A DNA stretch of 5,275 nucleotides, taken from contig CAIMXQ010000070.1 in the NCBI GenBank assembly GCA_903845465.1, forward strand, positions 1 through 5,275. The letters are read 5' to 3'. Made by a program: the position numbers and the translations under genes. The notes under the pieces were generated by a model. That model was not told where the DNA came from. It worked only from the letters and a program-made list of their open reading frames with translations, and did no database searches. The stretch is from an uncultured Actinomycetes bacterium (GTDB lineage Bacteria > Actinomycetota > Actinomycetes > Nanopelagicales > Nanopelagicaceae). Positions 1 through 4,099 of this stretch are shown here, piece after piece. The first letter of the stretch is position 1; every line of letters begins with the position of its first letter.

Positions 1-250
1 ATCCAAAACCATGTATCGCATTCGGTGGATCGATGTTCGTGGGGAGCTGATGTTCAACACCGGAACTAGATGTAATCAATCCATCTCGAATGCGCCCAGC
101 CCATGGAGCCATCGGATACCAACCATTGGAGAGAACACTTCCTCTAAAGGGAACAGTAAATTCCATCTCACGCCATTTAACAGATGTGATCTTTCCACCA
201 CCATCGAGATCGATTGCGACTTGAAATTCTGCATCATCGATAAATTGCAT
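1..250 (-). CDS. Aldose 1-epimerase (mutarotase) family protein, N-terminal part, cut by window edge
   Basis: Aldose 1-epimerases interconvert the alpha and beta anomers of free sugars in the cytoplasm. Only the first 83 codons are in the window; the gene continues past the left edge. The visible residues contain two family hallmarks: a W-Y-P-M-A-P-W-A-G-R-I-R-D-G stretch at about residues 44-57, and A-I-H-G-F-G at about 78-83, where the Arg and His belong to the substrate-binding pocket in this family. The ATG start overlaps the TAA stop of the upstream sugar kinase by one base (TAATG). It is preceded by a good ribosome binding site, GAAGGG at 257-262, with six bases of spacing, so the two genes are probably translationally coupled. 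Family membership is solid. The exact sugar (galactose, glucose, or a hexose-6-phosphate as in YeaD-like relatives) cannot be decided from this fragment. Confidence 0.88.
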   Translation of the reverse strand, partial: MQFIDDAEFQVAIDLDGGGKITSVKWREMEFTVPFRGSVLSNGWYPMAPWAGRIRDGLITSSSGVEHQLPTNIDPPNAIHGFG

Positions 251-1158
251 TACACGCCCTTCAATTCATGTTTGTAAGGAGGCTGTGCACCCTTACGAGA
301 ACATGTAATTCCTGCAGCAACTGCTGCGCGGTGCAGAGTCGCCTTCAAAACTTCACCTGTCAGATTCTCTAAACCTTTTTCAACCATCGCTTCAACAAGG
401 ATTGCACCCACTGTATCGCCTGCACCCACTGTATCTGCGACCTCAATCTTCACACCTGGCACTTCAACAGAGCCAGCACTAGAAAAACCAATCAGCCCAT
501 CAGATCCACGAGTAATGACAACAACAGAAGAACCTTGTGCAACCCAGCGCTTCGCAACACTTTCAAAGCTCTCATCGGGATAAAGCCACTTCACATCATC
601 ATCACTGAGTTTGATGACAGATGAAATAGCAGCCCACTTTTCAACGGCTGCTGCATAGCGCACGCGATCGTCCACAACAGATGGGCGAATATTAGGATCA
701 AAGACAATCGGTGCGAATTCATTAACCTTCACAGCCCAGTCGTATAAAACAGTAGATGCAGGCTCAATAATTGTTACCAGAGTGCCAATATGTAGCACCT
801 GTGGCTTATATCGAGATGGATCTGGCAACCATGATTCATTAAAATCAAAAGTTGCTGTGCCATCGATAGTAAATACATACGATGCGCTGCCATCTGCAGC
901 AAGTGATACTTCTGCAGTACACGTTGGCTTATCGCTCTTCAACGCTAAATCAAGTTTTACTTCATCGTCAAGCAACTCTTTACGAGACATCTGTCCGTAT
1001 TCATCGGTAGAAATTCCATCGATAAAGTGAACATCATGGCCCAAGCGAGCAAGCGCCTTCGCAGTATTTGCTGGCCCTCCACCCACATGTGCAACGCGCA
1101 CGCCATCGGCACCGGGAATTAAATCGATCAGTACCTCACCGCACACCCAGATGCTCAT
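250..1158 (-). CDS. PfkB-family carbohydrate kinase, probably fructokinase
   Basis: This is a complete 302-residue ribokinase/PfkB-family kinase that transfers phosphate from ATP to a sugar hydroxyl in the cytoplasm. The length is normal for the family. Visible landmarks are the N-terminal E8/D12 region expected to contact the sugar, the glycine-rich G-G-G-P-A-N-T-A-K motif at 26-34, D-P-N-I-R-P at 154-159 (typical of fructokinase-like members), T-R-G-S-D-G at 216-221, and signature 2, D-T-V-G-A-G-D-T at 242-249. Its G-A-G-D supplies the anion hole and the catalytic base D248. The C-terminal S-R-K-G-A-Q-P-P (287-294) also fits fructokinases. Position 250 is Val where Phe is usual, a mild departure. 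The ATG start overlaps the previous gene's TGA (ATGA) and has the ribosome binding site AAAGGTG at 1166-1172, seven bases away. Fructose is the best guess for substrate, but PfkB specificity is hard to read from sequence; another ketose or 2-keto-3-deoxygluconate remains possible. Confidence 0.9.
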   Translation of the reverse strand: MSIWVCGEVLIDLIPGADGVRVAHVGGGPANTAKALARLGHDVHFIDGISTDEYGQMSRKELLDDEVKLDLALKSDKPTCTAEVSLAADGSASYVFTIDGTATFDFNESWLPDPSRYKPQVLHIGTLVTIIEPASTVLYDWAVKVNEFAPIVFDPNIRPSVVDDRVRYAAAVEKWAAISSVIKLSDDDVKWLYPDESFESVAKRWVAQGSSVVVITRGSDGLIGFSSAGSVEVPGVKIEVADTVGAGDTVGAILVEAMVEKGLENLTGEVLKATLHRAAVAAGITCSRKGAQPPYKHELKGV

Positions 1159-1643
1159 AGCTGTTCACCTTTGCGCGCCAGATATTCGGTAATGATTTCA
1201 ACGCCCAATAAATGATCTTCAACTTGTGGCAGACCACTGATAATCAAAATACCGGTCAGCCCCAAACCAACAACGTTGAGAGGAAGAGCGCCACCATGTA
1301 TTGCATGAGTCTCCTCACTTAGCCCCTTCACTGAATACCAATCAATACCCTGTTCTTCAGCAAGTACACGTTCATACATCGTCGAATTACCGGTTGCATT
1401 TACTACCCGCGCTTTGCGCGCAATCCACGAATCATTATCGGGAGTCGATCCCGGAAGAGATGCATGAAAAACTATCCACTCTTTCATCCGCACATCAATT
1501 GCAATCGGCAACTTACGATCTAAACCAATCGCTTGTGCAATCCCACCAATTTCAAGAGCCTCTGCCTGCGTTAACGATGACAAGACAAGTGCCTTGGCCT
1601 CTAACGCCAAACCTTCACTTGAAAAACCACCAGTCGTCGCCAC
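1155..1643 (-). CDS. UPF0303 / heme-degrading-domain (GlcG/HbpS-like) family protein
   Basis: The protein is about 162 residues and belongs to the UPF0303 family (yeast YBR137W-like, often labelled 'heme-degrading domain-containing'). The biochemical role of the family is not firmly established. The diagnostic stretch is at about 61-77: L-P-G-S-T-P-D-N-D-S-W-I-A-R-K, preceded by P-I-A-I-D-V-R (46-52) and V-F-H-A (58-61). A G-G-A-L-P-L segment (117-122) and a hydrophobic G-L-T-G-I-L-I-I-S-G-L (128-138) close the domain. There is no signal peptide, so it is cytosolic. The GTG at 1643 is chosen as start because a -10-like GATACT lies exactly six bases upstream and the family domain begins soon after. 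A TTG at 1673 would add ten residues but would overlap the divergent reductase gene. The gene opens the sugar kinase/epimerase unit and its TGA overlaps the kinase ATG. A sugar-related role is suggested only by context. The start is less certain than the family. Confidence 0.82.
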   Translation of the reverse strand: MATTGGFSSEGLALEAKALVLSSLTQAEALEIGGIAQAIGLDRKLPIAIDVRMKEWIVFHASLPGSTPDNDSWIARKARVVNATGNSTMYERVLAEEQGIDWYSVKGLSEETHAIHGGALPLNVVGLGLTGILIISGLPQVEDHLLGVEIITEYLARKGEQL

Positions 1644-1649
1644 CACGCA

Positions 1650-1655
1650 AGTATC
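1650..1655 (-). promoter_or_regulatory. -10-like hexamer for the UPF0303-kinase-epimerase unit (candidate leaderless promoter)
   Basis: On the minus strand this reads GATACT, matching four of six positions of TATAAT including the key A2 and T6. Six bases separate it from the GTG at 1643, so transcription would begin on the first base of the start codon. No ribosome binding site precedes that GTG, which fits a leaderless mRNA, a common arrangement in actinobacteria. No convincing -35 box is visible. The hexamer shares four bases with the opposite-facing one at 1652-1657. Confidence 0.45.
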
Positions 1656-1657
1656 AT
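1652..1657 (+). promoter_or_regulatory. -10 hexamer for the aldo/keto reductase gene (candidate leaderless promoter)
   Basis: TATCAT matches five of six consensus -10 positions. Six bases lie between it and the ATG at 1664, placing the expected transcription start on the A of the start codon. There is no Shine-Dalgarno sequence in the bases before the ATG, consistent with leaderless translation. No clear -35 box is seen upstream, where the sequence is coding for the divergent gene. Confidence 0.55.
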
Positions 1658-1663
1658 GGCTCA

Positions 1664-2587
1664 ATGCTGACAATTCCAGAAACTGACCTCGTTGTTCACC
1701 CGCTCTGCCTCGGCGGCAATGTATTTGGTTGGACCGCAGGTGAAACCGAGTCCCACGCAGTCCTCAACGCCTATGCATCCCACGGTGGCAATTTCATCGA
1801 TACAGCCGATGTTTATAGCGAGTGGAAAGATGGCAATAAGGGCGGCGAATCCGAAACCATTATCGGCACCTGGCTTAAGTCACAAGATCGCAGCAAAATC
1901 ATCATCGCAACCAAAGTTGCAAAGCTTTCAACTCGTCCAGGCCTGCGCCCTGAAAACATCATCGCTGCCTGCAATGACAGTTTGAAGCGCCTTCAATCTG
2001 ATTACATAGATATCTATTACTCACACCACGATGATGCTGAAGTACCAATGGCTGAAACGCTCGGTGCATATGCTCAATTAATCAGCGAAGGCAAGATCCG
2101 CTACATCGCAGCTTCGCAACACACAGGAGCTCGTCTGCAAGAGGCGCTCAATATTTCCAAAGAACAAGGTCTACCGCAATACATCGCTCTGCAAGATCAC
2201 TACAACTTAATGGAGCGCAGCCCCTTCGAGTCAGAACAGCAAGCAATCCTTGCAACCAATGGTCTGAGCGCTCTTCCATTCTTCTCACTCGCCCGAGGAT
2301 TCTTATCTGGCAAGTACCGCCCAGGTGTAACAGTTGATTCAGTGCGCGCAGATGGCGTCAAGGAATACCAAACAGATAAAGGTTGGGCAGTTGTTGCAGC
2401 ACTCGATGAAATTGCCAAGGCTCATAATTCATCCGTATCTGCAATCGCACTTGCTTGGTTGCGCGCAAACCCACAGGTGAGCACACCGATTGCATCTGCT
2501 CGCACAGTGGAACAACTCAATGAGATTATTGAAGTTGTTGAACTATCTGCAGATGAAGTTACAAAGCTCAATTCAGCTAGCGCTTAA
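1664..2587 (+). CDS. Aldo/keto reductase, NAD(P)H-dependent
   Basis: This is a 307-residue aldo/keto reductase, a cytosolic TIM-barrel enzyme that reduces aldehydes or ketones with NAD(P)H. The catalytic tetrad is visible: D46 and Y51 in F-I-D-T-A-D-V-Y, K84 in I-A-T-K, and H121 in D-I-Y-Y-S-H. The L-C-L-G-G-N-V-F-G start (15-22), L-Q-D-H-Y-N-L (176-182), A-R-G-F-L-S-G-K-Y (210-218) and the cofactor-binding S-A-R-T-V-E-Q-L (278-285) are all in the expected order. The length and full motif set indicate an intact enzyme. It resembles the actinobacterial branch with G-N-V-F-G-W-T near the N terminus. The ATG at 1664 gives the family's normal N terminus; reading on upstream would only translate the antisense of the neighbouring gene. 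The gene is divergent from the sugar unit and convergent with apbE, sharing the TTAA at its stop. The natural substrate cannot be inferred; neighbouring sugar genes make a sugar-derived carbonyl a possibility. Confidence 0.92.
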   Translation: MLTIPETDLVVHPLCLGGNVFGWTAGETESHAVLNAYASHGGNFIDTADVYSEWKDGNKGGESETIIGTWLKSQDRSKIIIATKVAKLSTRPGLRPENIIAACNDSLKRLQSDYIDIYYSHHDDAEVPMAETLGAYAQLISEGKIRYIAASQHTGARLQEALNISKEQGLPQYIALQDHYNLMERSPFESEQQAILATNGLSALPFFSLARGFLSGKYRPGVTVDSVRADGVKEYQTDKGWAVVAALDEIAKAHNSSVSAIALAWLRANPQVSTPIASARTVEQLNEIIEVVELSADEVTKLNSASA

Positions 2588-3357
2588 TATCCTTTATTAG
2601 GCCCATACGCCCACGATGTTTCATCGTGGCGATTAATTGTCCAGAAAGAGTATTCGGCTAACTCTGGTCTGCCAATCCATTTCTGCGCATCCGCACCATC
2701 GACCATCAAGGCAGTTGCCAGCGCATCACAGATAGCGCCATCAGGACCAATGACAGTTGCAGATCGAGCACCAATAGCAATCAACCCGGTATGCGGATCA
2801 ATGATGTGTGCGCCTTTTTCATAATCGCCACTGGTAGCAACCGATCCATCAACCACATCAAATATCTTTACAAACTTCTCTGTGTCATCCGGACTTGCAA
2901 TACCTATGTTCCACGCCTTTATCTCACCGCTATCTGTCGGCTGACCACCGCGCAGAACAATGTCACCCGATGCATTAATCAATACGTTTGCGCACCCTGC
3001 TTCAACAAGCATCTGCGCCGCAACCTCTGCCGCCCATCCCTTAACTAACCCAGATGGATCAAAGCCACCTTCTGCCTTCCAGGGATCAAATGCACCGAGC
3101 GTTAACTCTCGCGAGAATTCGCATAGTGCCCACACTTGTTGAACATATTCGCCTGCATCTTCAATCTTCAATTCACCTCGGCGAATCCGCGACACCTGCG
3201 AATCAGATTTGTATGTCGAGAAATCTCGGTCAATATCAAAGAAGTATTTTTCAACGTCATCGACTGCGCTTTCAAGAGCTGCTCTATCTAACCCCGAAGA
3301 TGTCGCATCAACGACAATAACTGTTCCCCAGGTTTCAACAAGTCGTTCTAACCTCAC
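2584..3357 (-). CDS. apbE: FAD:protein FMN transferase (ApbE family)
   Basis: ApbE enzymes cleave FAD and attach FMN through a phosphoester to a Ser/Thr of FMN-binding-domain proteins. This 257-residue copy shows the family motifs in order: W-G-T (10-12, usually M-G-T), F-S-T-Y-K-S-D-S (46-53), G-A-F-D-P (88-92), F-D-P-S-G-L-V-K-G-W-A (99-109), N-A-S-G-D-I (128-133), V-A-T-S-G-D-Y-E-K-G (173-182), H-I-I-D-P-H-T-G (184-191) and D-A-L-A-T-A-L (211-217), whose Asp and Thr are the Mg2+ ligands in characterised members. It starts directly with the core: no signal peptide or lipobox is present, so it appears cytosolic, and an upstream in-frame TAG leaves no room for one. The GTG start overlaps the FMN-binding gene's TGA (GTGA, 3354-3357) and has GAAGG at 3365-3369. 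The obvious client is the FMN-binding protein encoded immediately upstream. The stop shares TTAA with the convergent reductase gene. Confidence 0.93.
   Translation of the reverse strand: MRLERLVETWGTVIVVDATSSGLDRAALESAVDDVEKYFFDIDRDFSTYKSDSQVSRIRRGELKIEDAGEYVQQVWALCEFSRELTLGAFDPWKAEGGFDPSGLVKGWAAEVAAQMLVEAGCANVLINASGDIVLRGGQPTDSGEIKAWNIGIASPDDTEKFVKIFDVVDGSVATSGDYEKGAHIIDPHTGLIAIGARSATVIGPDGAICDALATALMVDGADAQKWIGRPELAEYSFWTINRHDETSWAYGPNKGY
2608..2631 (+). terminator. Strong hairpin inside the 3' end of apbE, candidate terminator for the aldo/keto reductase
   Basis: CCACGATG (2611-2618) and CATCGTGG (2622-2629) form a perfect eight-base-pair stem with a TTT loop. Allowing one bulged C at 2610, two further pairs (2608/2631 and 2609/2630) extend it. 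It starts about 20 bases after the plus-strand TAA and is followed by ATTAATTGT, only a weak T-run. As the plus-strand gene has no other room for a terminator, this hairpin is the best candidate. On the minus strand it lies within apbE codons for H-D-E-T-S-W and has no T-run after it. Confidence 0.4.
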
Positions 3358-4034
3358 AAACCAGCCTTCGAGATTGCAGATTTCACAGATGACCAGAATG
3401 CAGTCGCGCTAAAGGATGCTTGTGATCGACAGCTATTTCCGATCGCACATGGCAGCTGTTCTGCCGCATATTGCTTAATTTGATCAACAGTGATTTTCCC
3501 GCTGCTGACATAGGGAATAAGTGATGAGAGAGAATTCTGGCTCCATGAAGATGGAGATTGTGAAGCGCTTACATTTTCAATCTTTCCATCTTTAAATGTG
3601 ACTGTTGCAGATAAGGTTCCATAATTACGCGCTTGAAATGATGCACCTGAGACTGTTCCTGAATATCCACCAGTTGCAGCAGGGGCCGCTGTTGTCTTTG
3701 CAGGCGTTGGAGTAGGCGCAGCGCTCTGTGTCTGCGCAGCAGGTGCACTTGCACTCGCTGATGCAGATGCTGCTGCACCACCAGAAGATTTCTTCGTAGC
3801 CTTTGATTTTGGCGCAGCTTTTGTTGCCGCAGGTGTTGCAGCTTGAGTTGCAGCCGGTGTAGCTGCAGCTTGCGTAGCGGCAGCAGTTGCAACGCTTCCT
3901 GTTGCCGGTGTGCCACCGAGTGAACCGGTAAGAGATCCCGTTGATGTCGCAGAAGTAATCTGCGGCGGAGTAATTGCTAAGACCGCGCCAAGACCACCGA
4001 CTGTGCCACCTGCAATTAATAATGCGCGTTTCAT
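3354..4034 (-). CDS. Membrane-anchored FMN-binding-domain protein, likely ApbE client
   Basis: This 226-residue protein has three parts. Residues 1-22 (M-K-R then a hydrophobic, Gly-rich stretch) look like an uncleaved anchor or signal peptide; no clear A-x-A cleavage site is seen. Residues about 23-122 are a Ser/Thr/Ala/Pro-rich linker with a Lys patch (72-82) and a Ser-Ala run (90-97). Residues about 123-226 resemble the small FMN-bind domain: G-Y-S-G-T-V-S-G, Y-G-T-L-S-A-T-V-T-F-K-D-G-K-I-E-N-V, and C-terminal S-S-V-K-S-A-I-S-K-A. Aligning that end to the usual S-G-A-T-Y-T-S-(5)-S-L-Q-S-A-L pattern places S204-Q-A-S207 at the flavinylation motif, so S207 would carry FMN in place of Thr; T211 is a second possibility. 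Two cysteines, C196 and C202, sit just before it. It lies between the membrane heme flavoprotein and apbE and is expected to be an extracytoplasmic electron carrier. Confidence 0.82.
   Translation of the reverse strand: MKRALLIAGGTVGGLGAVLAITPPQITSATSTGSLTGSLGGTPATGSVATAAATQAAATPAATQAATPAATKAAPKSKATKKSSGGAAASASASASAPAAQTQSAAPTPTPAKTTAAPAATGGYSGTVSGASFQARNYGTLSATVTFKDGKIENVSASQSPSSWSQNSLSSLIPYVSSGKITVDQIKQYAAEQLPCAIGNSCRSQASFSATAFWSSVKSAISKAGL
3365..3369 (-). promoter_or_regulatory. Ribosome binding site fixing the apbE GTG start
   Basis: GAAGG on the minus strand lies seven bases before the GTG at 3357, inside the last codons of the FMN-binding gene. It supports that GTG as the true start and translational coupling of the two genes, and argues against a longer ApbE with an export signal. 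Confidence 0.65.
3669..3914 (-). repeat. Low-complexity Ala/Thr/Pro/Ser linker coding region
   Basis: These bases encode residues 41-122 of the FMN-binding protein. Within it, residues 52-75 (3810-3881) are about three degenerate copies of a T-P-A-A-T-Q-A-A-like unit, followed by a Lys-rich patch and an alternating Ser-Ala run. The DNA copies have diverged, so this is an old or selected protein repeat and not a recent tandem array. It probably serves as a flexible spacer between the membrane anchor and the FMN domain, and could vary in length between strains. Confidence 0.7.
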
Positions 4035-4099
4035 GGGGTAACTATGACTTCCAATCCTGAGAAGTATCTGAGCTCATACGGTGTCATCTCTACCAATCC
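4035..4099 (-). other. Longest gap between genes (65 bases), possible internal promoter region
   Basis: This is the only real gap between genes in the window, lying between the membrane flavoprotein stop and the FMN-binding start. It holds a -10-like hexamer (4041-4046) and an eight-base palindrome TGAGCTCA (4069-4076). There is no T-tailed hairpin, so transcription may continue through the gap. No ribosome binding site is found at a normal distance from the ATG at 4034: a GGAAG lies about 13 bases away, too far to be convincing. Confidence 0.6.
4041..4046 (-). promoter_or_regulatory. -10-like hexamer before the FMN-binding protein gene
   Basis: On the minus strand this reads CATAGT, matching four of six -10 positions including A2 and T6, and it is exactly six bases from the ATG at 4034. 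That is the same spacing as the two hexamers in the divergent region, so a leaderless transcript starting at the ATG is plausible. No -35 box is evident. Confidence 0.38.

Noticed and set aside
11..277. Plus-strand open frame of 88 codons at the left edge
   Set aside because: It is the antisense shadow of the aldose 1-epimerase fragment, whose strong family motifs fix the coding strand as minus.
276..282. Perfect AAGGAGG Shine-Dalgarno sequence on the plus strand
   Set aside because: It lies antisense to the end of the sugar kinase gene, and the nearest GTG opens only a frame of a few codons.
1301..1663. In-frame upstream extension of the aldo/keto reductase to an ATG at 1301
   Set aside because: The extra 121 residues are the antisense of the UPF0303 gene, do not resemble the family, and the normal family N terminus begins at the ATG at 1664.
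1644..1673. Longer UPF0303 protein starting from TTG at 1673
   Set aside because: It would overlap the start of the divergent reductase gene, has no ribosome binding site, and adds ten residues not expected in the family. The GTG at 1643 fits the -10 hexamer better.
3569..3916. Open frame on the minus strand encoding a Gln/Leu/Arg-rich peptide inside the FMN-binding gene
   Set aside because: It is the alternate frame of GCA-rich repeats in the linker; its composition is an artefact of the repeat and it has no motif.
4069..4076. Palindrome TGAGCTCA as an operator
   Set aside because: Eight bases is short, the flanks extend it only with a bulge, it occurs once, and it does not match an iron-regulator box that I recognise.
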